Below are positions 22,633 to 30,960 of a stretch of DNA of 40,330 nucleotides, piece by piece. Both the position numbers and the translations under genes were made by a program. Location: assembly GCA_014382535.1 (NCBI GenBank), contig JACNJN010000157.1:1-40330 (forward strand). Direction: 5' to 3'. This DNA is from Candidatus Desulfolinea nitratireducens (lineage in GTDB: Bacteria; Chloroflexota; Anaerolineae; Anaerolineales; Villigracilaceae). How positions within the stretch are numbered: position 1 is the first letter of the stretch; each line of letters opens with the position of its first letter. A model generated the notes under the pieces. That model had not been told where the DNA came from and made no database searches. It saw nothing but the letters and a program-made list of their open reading frames with translations.

Positions 22633-25365
22633 ATGCATAAATGGATATATTTATTTGATGAAGTTGCCGAAGCGGAAAAACACGCTGGTGACTGGGATGC
22701 AGTTCGTAGTTTGCTGGGAGGTAAAGGAGCGAATCTTGGGGACATGACTCGAATCGGCGTTCCGGTTCCTCCCGGATTTACGGCCACAACCGAAGCTTGT
22801 CTGGCGTATCTCGAATCTGGTAATCAATTCCCGAAGGGACTTTGGGAGCAGGAACTGGATGCCATAAAGGCAACTGAATCCGCTACAGGTAAGAAATTTG
22901 GTGATCCCAAAAACCCGCTGTTGGTTTCCAGTCGTTCTGGTGCTAAATTCTCCATGCCTGGGATGATGGATACTGTTCTCAACATTGGCATGAACGACGA
23001 AGTTGCTGATGGTATGGTTAAGATGACTGGTGATGCGCGATTCGTGTATGATGCTTATCGTCGTCTTGTGCAGATGTTTGGCTCGGTTGTATTAAGGATT
23101 GATGATGAAGCTTTTGAGCATCCTTTGAAAGCATATAAAGAAGAGAAGGGCTACAAATCTGACACGGAAATGACAGCCCACGATTGGCAAGCCCTGACTG
23201 AGCTTTTCAAAGCTGTCACCAATAAACATAAGGGGTATGATTTCCCACAGGATCCATACGAACAACTGAAGCTGGCAACTGAAGCCGTCTTCAGTTCCTG
23301 GAATGGCAAACGCGCTGTTGATTACCGCAATGCGGCCAATATTTCCCATGATCTGGGCACCGCAGTTAATATTCAGACGATGGTTTTTGGCAATATGGAA
23401 AACTCAGGAACAGGTGTGGCCTTCACGCGAAATCCATCTACTGGCGAACGCAAGAACTGGGGTGAATATTTGATGAATGCCCAGGGCGAAGATGTGGTCG
23501 CGGGAATTCGCAATGCAAAAGAAGTAGGGATGATGAAAGCCGAACTTCCTGAGGCTTACGCTGACTATATCGCCGTTTGTGATAAATTGGAAGCCCATTA
23601 CCGCGAAATGCAGGATGTCGAATTTACAATTGAGCACGGCAAATTGTGGATGCTCCAAACCCGTAATGGGAAACGAACCGCCAAAGCGGCTGTGACCATT
23701 GCTGTTGATATGGCGAATGAAGGCTTGATTTCCAAAGAAGAGGCAGTTACCCGTGTTCAACCCGAACAGGTAGATACACTCCTGCACCCCCAATTTGTGG
23801 AAGCAGCCAAACGCGCCGCTGATGATGCAGGCAAGATGTTCGGAACAGGTGTGAACGCGTCGCCCGGAGCGGCTGTTGGTCGGGTCTATTTTGATGCAGA
23901 CACAGCTGAAGCTAAGGCAAAGGAAGAGGGCCAGGATGTGATCATGGTACGCCCTTTTACCAAGCCGGATGATGTCCATGGCATGCTCGCGGCAAAAGGT
24001 ATTCTTACCAGCGAAGGTGGCGCAACTTCCCACGCGGCTGTTGTAGCTCGCCAATTTGGTATCCCGTGTGTGGTTGGAGCGTCTGCTGTACGCATAAATA
24101 TGGAAAAACGGCAATTCGTTTCTGGTGGTGTGACAGTAGTCGAAGGTGATTGGATTTCTGTGGATGGAACCACCGGCGAAGTCTTCCTGGGGAAGATTGA
24201 TTCCGTTGCCCCGATTTTGGAGGAGCAGACAGACTTGCTCACATTGCTCAACTGGGCCGATGAAATTTCCGCTACCGAAGGGATCCGCACAGCCCCTGAG
24301 GGTTGGCCGACCAGGGGTCTCCAGGTTTGGGCCAATGCTGATTATCCCGAAGATGCCCGCCGCGCTCGCTCTTATGGAGCCCAAGGGATTGGACTCTGTC
24401 GGACAGAGCATATGTTTTTCGAACCGGAACGCCTGCCCATTGTCCAAAAAATGATTCTCGCAGGTGATGATGTTGAAACGCGTCAGGCTGCCCTCGATAA
24501 GCTGCTGCCGTTCCAACGCTCAGATTTTGATGGTCTATTTGAAGCGATGACCGGGCTGCCCGTCATCATCCGCTTGCTTGATCCGCCGCTGCATGAATTT
24601 ATGCCTGATGAGCGCGAATTGCTCGAGAGTGTGATTGAAGCCCGGGTCAAGGGTGAAGATGCGATTGAAAAAGAAAGGCTTTTGGCGGAAATTGAGGCAC
24701 TTCACGAGAGCAACCCGATGATGGGATTGCGGGGCGTCCGCCTGAGCGTGATGTTGCCAGAGATCGTGTCCATGCAAGTCCGCGCCATCTTCGAAGCCGC
24801 GGCAGATGTCAAATTACGAGGCTTTGATCCACATCCGGAGGTGATGATCCCGTTGACGGGACACGTCAACGAACTGCATTTTATCCAGCCAAAACTGGAG
24901 AAGATCGCGGCCGAGGTGATGGCTGAAAAAGGTGTTGAATTCTCCTATAAATTTGGCACGATGATCGAGATCCCCCGCGCCGGCCTGACCGCAGACCAGA
25001 TCGCTGAAACTGCCGAATTCTTCTCCTTTGGCACCAATGATCTGACCCAGTTTACTTTTGGCTACAGCCGTGATGACGCTGAGCGCAACTTCCTGGTCAA
25101 ATATGTGGAAGACGGCATCCTCGAGGAAAATCCCTTCCAGACAATTGACCGCACAGGTGTAGGTCAATTGATGGATATTACCGTCAAAAAAGGTCGCGCA
25201 ACGCGGATTGATCTGGAATGCGGTATTTGTGGGGAGCATGGTGGCGACCCAAATTCAATTGATTGGTGCTATCAAATTGGTTTGAATTATGTATCCTGTT
25301 CGCCTTTCCGTGTACCAATCGCCCGATTAGCCGCTGCACATTCCGCGCTGGAGCATCGCGCATAG
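22633..25365 (+). CDS. ppdK: Pyruvate, phosphate dikinase
   Basis: PPDK interconverts pyruvate + ATP + Pi with PEP + AMP + PPi. The 910-residue protein is full length. The N-terminal ATP-grasp part starts WIYLFDEV and LLGGKGANLGDM. The phosphohistidine swivel domain contains GGATSHAAVVARQ (catalytic His near 467). The C-terminal PEP/pyruvate TIM barrel ends with LECGICGEHGGDP and the catalytic Cys of VSCSPFRVPIARLA (near 890). GTGVAFTRNPSTGE is the characteristic nucleotide-domain motif. AAGGAG precedes ATG 22633. It could work in PPi-dependent glycolysis or gluconeogenesis; the sequence does not say which direction dominates. A strong terminator follows. Confidence 0.97.
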   Translation: MHKWIYLFDEVAEAEKHAGDWDAVRSLLGGKGANLGDMTRIGVPVPPGFTATTEACLAYLESGNQFPKGLWEQELDAIKATESATGKKFGDPKNPLLVSSRSGAKFSMPGMMDTVLNIGMNDEVADGMVKMTGDARFVYDAYRRLVQMFGSVVLRIDDEAFEHPLKAYKEEKGYKSDTEMTAHDWQALTELFKAVTNKHKGYDFPQDPYEQLKLATEAVFSSWNGKRAVDYRNAANISHDLGTAVNIQTMVFGNMENSGTGVAFTRNPSTGERKNWGEYLMNAQGEDVVAGIRNAKEVGMMKAELPEAYADYIAVCDKLEAHYREMQDVEFTIEHGKLWMLQTRNGKRTAKAAVTIAVDMANEGLISKEEAVTRVQPEQVDTLLHPQFVEAAKRAADDAGKMFGTGVNASPGAAVGRVYFDADTAEAKAKEEGQDVIMVRPFTKPDDVHGMLAAKGILTSEGGATSHAAVVARQFGIPCVVGASAVRINMEKRQFVSGGVTVVEGDWISVDGTTGEVFLGKIDSVAPILEEQTDLLTLLNWADEISATEGIRTAPEGWPTRGLQVWANADYPEDARRARSYGAQGIGLCRTEHMFFEPERLPIVQKMILAGDDVETRQAALDKLLPFQRSDFDGLFEAMTGLPVIIRLLDPPLHEFMPDERELLESVIEARVKGEDAIEKERLLAEIEALHESNPMMGLRGVRLSVMLPEIVSMQVRAIFEAAADVKLRGFDPHPEVMIPLTGHVNELHFIQPKLEKIAAEVMAEKGVEFSYKFGTMIEIPRAGLTADQIAETAEFFSFGTNDLTQFTFGYSRDDAERNFLVKYVEDGILEENPFQTIDRTGVGQLMDITVKKGRATRIDLECGICGEHGGDPNSIDWCYQIGLNYVSCSPFRVPIARLAAAHSALEHRA

Positions 25366-25384
25366 ATTGTTGTTTAGAAAAGAG

Positions 25385-25418
25385 AAGGGCTGTCATTTTC
25401 AAAATGACAGCCCTTTTT
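25385..25418. terminator. Bidirectional terminator after ppdK
   Basis: AAGGGCTGTCATTTT (25385-25399) and its exact complement (25401-25415) form a 15-bp inverted repeat, followed by TTTT. It separates ppdK from the convergent lipoprotein gene. Confidence 0.92.
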
Positions 25419-25440
25419 TGTAAATTGATTTTAGTTTAGG

Positions 25441-26220
25441 CTAGGGGCTTGGCCAGATGATCGTCTTTGGTTCGCTGTATCCGTGTTTTTCAACGGTATA
25501 GATCACGCCCTGGGACGGGATGGGACACCCTGCTTCATCCTTGACCGTATAGCTGGTCGTGAATTGATCGGAGAACGAAATCGGCCACCACAGATAATAT
25601 CCATCCTGACAAACGAACATATCCAGGAAATAACCGCGGTCTTTATCTTTGGTCATCTTAACTTGGTTCCAGGTGATGGTAACCTGACTGCCATTGCGGG
25701 TGGCAGCAACGTTGCCTGGCGGGCCATATTGATTGTATCCAATTTGTTGCAAGTTGAGTTCATCCAATTTGACAACGGTCTGGATATCCCCACTGACTTC
25801 GACTACAGAGGGGGCAACCCAACAAAAATAGTCGAGTTTATCGAACTTCACATACAGCCATTTGCTCAAATTCCAACGGCTGCGGACGGTTCCCTTATCG
25901 CCTTCATATAGATCTGCAGCGTGCAGGTAAGCGACATTCGGTCCGTATCTGCAGTGTGCCTGAGCAGCACTGACCACCACCCCAGGGAAAGCAAAGGTTG
26001 GCGTTGGAGTAATGGTCGGAGTAGGTGTCTGAGTTGGGGTAGCCGTAATCGTAGCCGTAGCCGTGGATGTCAGAGTCGGGGTTAGGGTACTGGTTGGAGT
26101 TGTAGTTTCTGTAAATGTGGCTGTCCAAGCGGCTGCGGTCATAGTCGCTTGCTCTTCTGGCGATGGGCCACAAGCAGTCATTAAAAATACGACGTTCAAA
26201 ATAAATACCAATTTATTCAT
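25441..26220 (-). CDS. Lipoprotein with Thr/Pro linker and SH3-like domain
   Basis: The 259-residue exported protein begins with a signal peptide ending in a lipobox (LMTAC, Cys17), so it should be lipidated by Lgt. A ~55-residue Thr/Pro/Ala linker (TPTPTITPTPTF pattern) follows. Residues ~78-142 look like a bacterial SH3-type domain (AAQAHCRYGPNVAYLHAADL, then WLYVKF, FCWVAPSVVEV), often involved in cell-wall binding. The remainder (GNVAATRNGSQVTITWNQV) resembles a fibronectin-III-like strand pattern with paired Cys. It lies 11 bp after the cupin gene and is probably the last gene of a three-gene minus-strand operon. The function is unknown; a surface or cell-wall-associated role is inferred from architecture. 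Confidence 0.85.
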   Translation of the reverse strand: MNKLVFILNVVFLMTACGPSPEEQATMTAAAWTATFTETTTPTSTLTPTLTSTATATITATPTQTPTPTITPTPTFAFPGVVVSAAQAHCRYGPNVAYLHAADLYEGDKGTVRSRWNLSKWLYVKFDKLDYFCWVAPSVVEVSGDIQTVVKLDELNLQQIGYNQYGPPGNVAATRNGSQVTITWNQVKMTKDKDRGYFLDMFVCQDGYYLWWPISFSDQFTTSYTVKDEAGCPIPSQGVIYTVEKHGYSEPKTIIWPSP

Positions 26221-26231
26221 GAGATGATTTC

Positions 26232-26558
26232 CTAACAGTGCGCTTCAAAGCAGGTCACGCCCTGTGAGCTGACTACAGCACTGTGAACGATCTTGGCTGG
26301 CAATTCCAGGCGGTCACCGGGGTTCAGGGTAATTATTTGATCTTCCTCCGGCAAAATAAAGGTGATAGAGCCGCGCAAAACGTAAATGATCTTGTTGTAT
26401 GTGTGGACATGAGGCGGGTAGAGATCATTTGGGCCATTTGACCAGGGTTGATAGGATAAACTCTCCTCTTTCAGAAATTGGCCAATAGCTACTTCCGTGG
26501 GGACCTCGCCTGCTTCCCAAGGGGTAATTTTTGGCTTCAAAAAGCTGGATGATCTCAA
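26232..26558 (-). CDS. Small cupin-domain protein
   Basis: The 108-residue single-cupin protein shows motif 1 as PPHVHTYNKIIYVLRGSI (two His, H50 and H52, typical metal ligands) and motif 2 as NPGDRLELPAKIVHSA (His of motif 2). Such proteins are metal-binding enzymes or ligand sensors; no substrate can be named. Translation starts at a TTG (26558) preceded by GGAGG at 7-nt spacing, and no ATG fits. It lies 18 bp downstream of the end of the repaired YbaK frame and 11 bp before the lipoprotein gene. Confidence 0.85.
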   Translation of the reverse strand: MRSSSFLKPKITPWEAGEVPTEVAIGQFLKEESLSYQPWSNGPNDLYPPHVHTYNKIIYVLRGSITFILPEEDQIITLNPGDRLELPAKIVHSAVVSSQGVTCFEAHC

Positions 26559-26576
26559 AATAATTCCTCCAAATGA

Positions 26577-27057
26577 TTACTTTCTCAAATCAGCAAAACT
26601 TCCTACTTCAACATTTTCCAAATATTTTTTCAAATCTTTTGTCTTGATGATGATCGCGGTGCCGCGTTGACCGGATCCCCAGAGAGATTTCCTCTGGAGA
26701 AAAGACACTTTTATCAGCAAGCAAGCGTAAGGGCTGTTTCAAGCCAATTGGCGCTACGGTGCCGATTGGATAGCCTGTGACACGCAGCACCTCATCTTTG
26801 GTTGCCATCGTCATGCGTGATTGTCCAAGATGGGCACGCAATGCTGGCCAGGAAAGTTGGGTTGGCCCGGCGATCATAACCAATACAAATTGATCTTTTT
26901 CAATCCGAAAGAGAATGCTGCGGATAATTTGAGAGAGGGCTTGCCCTCGGGCCGCTGCAGCCTCTTCAATTGTTTTAACAGGGGTCTGGTGCGTAAATAC
27001 TTTGTGAGGCACATTTTCCTTATTCAATGCGACAGAAACAGGTGGGATATTATCCAT
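26577..27057 (-). pseudogene. YbaK/ProX-type aminoacyl-tRNA deacylase, frameshifted near the C-terminus
   Basis: Residues 1-127 match the YbaK/EbsC editing domain that hydrolyses mischarged aminoacyl-tRNA (PHKVFTHQTPVKTIEEAAAA, then VMIAGPTQLSW, GYPIGTVAPIGL and SPEEISLG). At 26677-26680 a run of four C on the + strand puts the gene out of frame, and the frame then ends at 26608 with an unrelated 22-residue tail. Removing one base restores the expected continuation S-G-Q-R-G-T-A-I-I-I-K and the C-terminus VEVGSFADLRK, ending at 26577. This may be a real mutation or a homopolymer error. The start is ATG 27057, 6 nt after a TATAAT; the frame is open upstream to 27105. Confidence 0.8.
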
Positions 27058-27063
27058 TTTGTT

Positions 27064-27069
27064 ATTATA
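27064..27069 (-). promoter_or_regulatory. -10 box, leaderless type, for the ybaK-cupin-lipoprotein operon
   Basis: A perfect TATAAT on the minus strand ends 6 nt before ATG 27057. No Shine-Dalgarno precedes that ATG, so the transcript would begin at or beside the start codon. No clear -35 was found. Confidence 0.45.
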
Positions 27070-27178
27070 CATCCATGAGACCATGCTATTCATTGACACC
27101 CGCAAAGCTTCAATTTATATTTGGGGGAGGATGGTCGTTGGACTGTTCAAACCTATATAAATTCAATTTGGAGGAGTA

Positions 27179-27580
27179 ATGTTTGTACTTAATGTATTAT
27201 CCGAAAGCGCAGAAGGACCTGATCTGACCTGGCTTCTTTGGCTCGTGCTTGGTCTTTTTGCGTTGATTGTCATTATTGGATGGATCGCCAGCATAAAAGG
27301 AGATAAATCTGTCCAGTCCGCATCTTCAGCCTCAGACGACCTGAAAAAGCTTGAGGGAATTGGACCTAAAGTTGAAAAGATTTTAAATAACGCTGGTGTT
27401 ACTACGTATGCCGGCCTGGCTGCAATGGGTGCGAAGAAAATAGACGAAATCCTGGATGCAGCCAACCTGCAAATGATGGATTCAGCTGGTTGGATAGAGC
27501 AGGCCGTATTGGCGAACAAGGGCGATTGGGATGCTCTCGATACATTAATAGATGAACTCAAAGGTGGACGCCGCGCCTAA
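27179..27580 (+). CDS. Membrane-anchored helix-hairpin-helix protein
   Basis: The 133-residue protein has one TM helix at about 17-43 (WLLWLVLGLFALIVIIGWI) and a soluble domain at about 53-115. That domain reads DDLKKLEGIGPKVEKILNNA, then GVTTYAGLAAM and AGWIEQAVLANKGDWDAL. The L-x-x-I-x-G-I-G-P-K hairpin is the DNA-binding HhH element seen in the COG3743/DUF4332-like 'predicted 5' nuclease' proteins, although no catalytic residues are present. GGAGGAG precedes ATG 27179. The gene stands alone with its own terminator. The role is unknown; DNA tethering at the membrane is only a possibility. Confidence 0.85.
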   Translation: MFVLNVLSESAEGPDLTWLLWLVLGLFALIVIIGWIASIKGDKSVQSASSASDDLKKLEGIGPKVEKILNNAGVTTYAGLAAMGAKKIDEILDAANLQMMDSAGWIEQAVLANKGDWDALDTLIDELKGGRRA

Positions 27581-27603
27581 TTGCAATGATCTTTATCCGA
27601 CCT

Positions 27604-27631
27604 CGTCAAGGTATTATTTGACGGGATTTTT
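27604..27631 (+). terminator. Intrinsic terminator of the helix-hairpin-helix gene
   Basis: CGTCAA (27604-27609) pairs with TTGACG (27618-27623), followed by GGATTTTT. The stem is short (6-7 bp with a wobble), so efficiency is uncertain. Confidence 0.55.
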
Positions 27632-27704
27632 CTTTGGAAAATAGGTTGGGTATTGGATGGGGTGGGGGAATATTATTGATGTTACCTTAAATTGGTTAAT
27701 TTTC

Positions 27705-27798
27705 CCTAAGTAAAACGTCCCGCAGGTTCCCGTGATTTGGATTTTAAAGCAACATAAACCTGCGGGACGCTCATAACTTTTATATCTGAATATCAATA
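27705..27798. repeat. 94-bp palindromic dispersed element, copy 2 (inverted)
   Basis: This is the reverse complement of 11710-11803 with 4 mismatches over 94 bp and no gaps by eye. It contains the same 13-bp inverted repeat. It overlaps the end of the HEAT-repeat gene: the TGA stop at 27793-27795 lies inside the element's terminal sequence TATTGATATTCAGATA. Confidence 0.85.
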
Positions 27799-28941
27799 AG
27801 AAGCTTCGATCGCTGCGATAGCCTGGCGCGCCAGCCGGGAGATTTCTTTATCTTTTCGATCCGCTGCGATCGCACTTAAGGTCGGCAGAGCCCGGTCATC
27901 CTTGAGCTTTTTCAAGGCCCCGATAGTCTCCTTGCGAACAATCGGAGATTTATCTCCGAGCATCTCCAGCAAATGGATGACAGCTTGATCGCCGCCAATC
28001 TCACCAAGACCATTCACAGCTTTCATCCGCAGCCATTCAGTTGGGCTGCCAATCGCCTCAACAAGGATTGGAAGTGCGATTTCTTCAAACTCGATCAATG
28101 CCTCAAGAGCAGTCTCGGAAACATCGTAGTTATTATCATAAAAAGCCATTTCCAGCCCCTCAAGTATGCGGGGTTCCTTTAGTGGACGGAGTAGTGCAAT
28201 GGCGAAGCGGCGTACACTGGGTTCTTTATCGCCCATCACCTCGATCAAATCGTCAAGGGCATCCTTGCCAAACGATGCAATTACCCCCATCAGGGTTTCA
28301 ATCGCTTCATCTCTTCCCAGCCACCAAAAAGAATCCCGTAACGCTTCCGCCAGATACGGGATCGTGATCGGATCATGAATTTCGCCCAATATTTTTGCGG
28401 CGGCCATGCGAACATTAATTTCTACATCGTCGAGGAGATCAGCGATATTTGGGTAGGTCTGTGGAGCACGAAATTTCCCCAGTGCTGTGGCAGCTGCAAT
28501 GCGCACATCGGGGTCGGCATCGCTCAAAGCGACAAGCAGTTGCGGGATTGCCTGTGGATCACCGATCTCACCCAATGTATTTGCTGCAAGGATTTGCTCC
28601 TTGAAATTATTCCCTTTAAGCGAGGTGATAAGAAGCTCAAAAGAAGTCTGAATTTTGAGCTTCCCCAATATTTTAAAAACTTCTTCTTTAGTGGCAGGGG
28701 GAGCATTTTTCAGGGCTGCACTTAATGCGGGGAGGGCCTGTGCATCCAGTTTGACCAGAATCCGGGCAGACATTTCACGTAATGTCGGATCCTGACTATC
28801 CAGTGCAGAGATTAATGTTTCAGCACCTTCTTCTCCCATCTGCAGGAATTCACTGGCAGCCTGACTGCGCTTATTTATGTCATTGCTGCTGAGAGCCTTT
28901 AATAATACTCTCGTGCTTTTTTTATCAGAAAGCCAGGCCAT
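27793..28941 (-). CDS. HEAT-repeat protein
   Basis: The 382-residue protein is made almost wholly of ~31-residue HEAT/PBS-lyase-like repeats, with recurrent A-x-x-L-G-x-I-x-D-P-x-A-x-P-x-L motifs such as NTLGEIGDPQAIPQLLVAL and TALGKFRAPQTYPNIADLL, AKILGEIHDPITIPYLAEAL and VNGLGEIGGDQAVIHLLEML. Such alpha-solenoids mediate protein-protein contacts; some relatives act in phycobilin lyase or scaffolding roles, but nothing here identifies a partner. There is no signal peptide, so it is cytoplasmic. AAGGAG precedes ATG 28941, and TACAAT about 30 nt upstream may be the -10. The stop codon is contributed by the palindromic element. Confidence 0.9.
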   Translation of the reverse strand: MAWLSDKKSTRVLLKALSSNDINKRSQAASEFLQMGEEGAETLISALDSQDPTLREMSARILVKLDAQALPALSAALKNAPPATKEEVFKILGKLKIQTSFELLITSLKGNNFKEQILAANTLGEIGDPQAIPQLLVALSDADPDVRIAAATALGKFRAPQTYPNIADLLDDVEINVRMAAAKILGEIHDPITIPYLAEALRDSFWWLGRDEAIETLMGVIASFGKDALDDLIEVMGDKEPSVRRFAIALLRPLKEPRILEGLEMAFYDNNYDVSETALEALIEFEEIALPILVEAIGSPTEWLRMKAVNGLGEIGGDQAVIHLLEMLGDKSPIVRKETIGALKKLKDDRALPTLSAIAADRKDKEISRLARQAIAAIEASY

Positions 28942-29033
28942 AAAGCCACTCCTTTTAATAGACTTTTATTGTACATCGAATTTTCATCTGTCATGATATT
29001 ATCAGTGTATTCATTTTGATACAGGATTACTTT

Positions 29034-29771
29034 ATGGCTATCCACTTTCTAAATACCTTTTCTTGCAGTGCACATTTTCCGAAAGAATGGGGCACAGGAT
29101 TGCTCTCTTTGCTGATTGAATCCGAGCAAGGGCTTATTCTGGTTGATGCTGGACTTGGCAGCGAAGAATATAAAAATCCATCTCTTTTTACCAGAATATT
29201 TCGCCGGATCACAAAAATGCCTTTTGATCCACGAGAAACGGCGCTCCATCAAATCCGGCAATTGGGGTATCAACCCGAAGACATTCGGCATATACTGTTG
29301 ACGCATATGCATTTTGACCATTTGAGCGGGATTGCGGATTTTCCTCAGGCGAAAATTCACTTGTTTCGCGATGAGTTTGATGCTTTTTTGGGGAGAAGAA
29401 AGAGCTTTTTCGATTTGGCATATGTCAGAGAGCATATTGCACATCATCCGGTATTTGTGCTGCATGATTTGACTGATGAAAAGTGGTTTGATTTTGATGC
29501 GATTCGGCTCCCCTTTTCGCCAGAGATCTGGCTGATCCCGTTGGTCGGGCACACGCGCGGACATTGCGGGGTAGCTGTCAAAACAGAAAAAGGCTGGCAT
29601 CTGCATTCTGGCGATGCGGCTGCAGATTTCCGGCAGGATATCCCGGCCTGGGCCATTCGCCTTGTCCTGGGACCGCATGAGCCGCGTCTGCGTGCTTTCG
29701 GAGAGGCACACCCCGAAGTGGCATTAACCTCATCGCATATGTTTTTGGATTTCTTTGAAAAAAATGACTGA
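29034..29771 (+). CDS. MBL-fold metallo-hydrolase
   Basis: The 245-residue protein has the metallo-beta-lactamase motif H91-x-H93-x-D95-H96 (LLTHMHFDHLSGI), a later His in LVGHTRGHCGV and the Asp of HSGDAAADF, so two metals can bind. The layout resembles the N-acyl homoserine lactonase/glyoxalase-II-like branch of the family; the substrate is unknown. ATG 29034 (MAIHFLNTF) is preferred over the upstream frame opening at 29016. Its 3' end overlaps the hemW start by 8 nt, so the two genes are coupled, and it is divergent from the HEAT gene. Confidence 0.87.
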   Translation: MAIHFLNTFSCSAHFPKEWGTGLLSLLIESEQGLILVDAGLGSEEYKNPSLFTRIFRRITKMPFDPRETALHQIRQLGYQPEDIRHILLTHMHFDHLSGIADFPQAKIHLFRDEFDAFLGRRKSFFDLAYVREHIAHHPVFVLHDLTDEKWFDFDAIRLPFSPEIWLIPLVGHTRGHCGVAVKTEKGWHLHSGDAAADFRQDIPAWAIRLVLGPHEPRLRAFGEAHPEVALTSSHMFLDFFEKND

Positions 29772-30960
29772 ACACGCCCTGTATTTTCACATCCCCTTTT
29801 GCCGCCATCGCTGCGCCTATTGCGATTTCAACACCTACGCCGGGCAGGATGCCCTCATCCCGGCCTACGTGGAGGCCCTCTGCCGCGAGATAGAGATCGT
29901 TGGGCAGGCTGCGCCGGAAGAAGTTGAGGCCAGCACAATTTTCTTTGGCGGTGGCACGCCCTCCCTCCTGAGCGTCTCGGATTTCTCATCCATTTTTAAA
30001 ACTCTCCGACAAAATTTCAATTTGAGAGAAGATGCAGAAATTTCATTGGAGGCCAATCCCGGCACGCTCACGGAGCGCTATCTGGAAGGCCTCTACGCCC
30101 TTGGATTCAATCGGCTGAGCCTGGGTGTCCAATCAGCGCATCCCGACGAGCTGCGCATGCTGGAGCGCAACCATTCTTATGGGGATGTCATCTCTGCAGC
30201 ACTTGCCGCCCGAAAAGCAGGCTTTGATAACCTGAGTTTTGATTTGATCTTTGGTTTGCCGGAACAAAGCCTGGAGCGTTGGCAGGCTACCGTTAAATTG
30301 ATTTTGGGACTGCACCCGAAGCATCTCTCCCTATATGCCCTGACCATTGAAGAGGGGACCCCCTTTGGACTTTGGGCCGAGCGTGGAATGCTCCCGCTAC
30401 CCGATCCCGATCTGGCCGCGGAGATGTATGAGTGGGCAAGTGATTATCTCTATGCAAAGGATTATCAACAATACGAAATCAGTAATTGGACTAAACCGAA
30501 TCAAGAATGCCAGCATAATCTGCAATACTGGCGCAACCTCCCCTATCTGGGATTTGGTGCCGGTGGACACGGTTATGCCACCGGGATGCGCTATGCGAAC
30601 ATCCTGGGCATTCAGCCCTATATTGATCGGTTATCCCAAGAAAAAAATCAGCTGAGTTTCCCATTATCACCGGCGGTGGTCAGCAAAGAAATTGTTGGCT
30701 CCGAGCAGGAGATGCAGGAACACCTGCTGATGGGTTTGCGCCTGACGAATGAAGGCGTCTCCGCTGAGGCATTTCATACCCGCTTTGGACGCTCGCTGGA
30801 AAATGTATTTTCCAAAGAAATTGACGAATTGATCGGGTTGGGTTTGCTTGAGTGGGCAGATAAAAAGACTTCCGAAGTTTCTAAAACTTCGGAAGTCTTA
30901 CGCCTGACTCCCCGCGGGCGTTTATTGGGGAATCAGGTCTTTCTTCGTTTTGTCAGCTGA
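29764..30960 (+). CDS. hemW: Radical SAM HemW / coproporphyrinogen-III-oxidase-like protein
   Basis: HemW is a heme chaperone of the radical SAM HemN-like family. The 398-residue protein has the cluster motif C13-x3-C17-x2-C20 (PFCRHRCAYCDF), the SAM-binding FFGGGTPSLL, EANPGTL, RLSLGVQS and the HemW C-terminal winged-helix region. The extra Cys four residues after the CxxxCxxC motif in true HemN is absent; the motif continues as F, consistent with HemW. Its last codon context is abnormal: a 305-bp tandem duplication ends the frame at a junction TGA, changing the terminal residues from FVED to FVS. An inverted repeat at 30865-30899 lies inside the coding region. ATG 29764 overlaps the hydrolase gene. 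Confidence 0.9.
   Translation: MTEHALYFHIPFCRHRCAYCDFNTYAGQDALIPAYVEALCREIEIVGQAAPEEVEASTIFFGGGTPSLLSVSDFSSIFKTLRQNFNLREDAEISLEANPGTLTERYLEGLYALGFNRLSLGVQSAHPDELRMLERNHSYGDVISAALAARKAGFDNLSFDLIFGLPEQSLERWQATVKLILGLHPKHLSLYALTIEEGTPFGLWAERGMLPLPDPDLAAEMYEWASDYLYAKDYQQYEISNWTKPNQECQHNLQYWRNLPYLGFGAGGHGYATGMRYANILGIQPYIDRLSQEKNQLSFPLSPAVVSKEIVGSEQEMQEHLLMGLRLTNEGVSAEAFHTRFGRSLENVFSKEIDELIGLGLLEWADKKTSEVSKTSEVLRLTPRGRLLGNQVFLRFVS

Noticed and set aside
23404-24516. A 370-codon open frame on the minus strand inside ppdK.
   Set aside because: It lies wholly antisense to a full-length, motif-complete PPDK and its translation is rich in Cys, His and Phe with no recognisable domain; it is a shadow of ppdK codon use.
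25990-26120. Short tandem-like repeats resembling a CRISPR or minisatellite.
   Set aside because: They are the Thr/Pro codons of the lipoprotein linker; there are no regular spacers.
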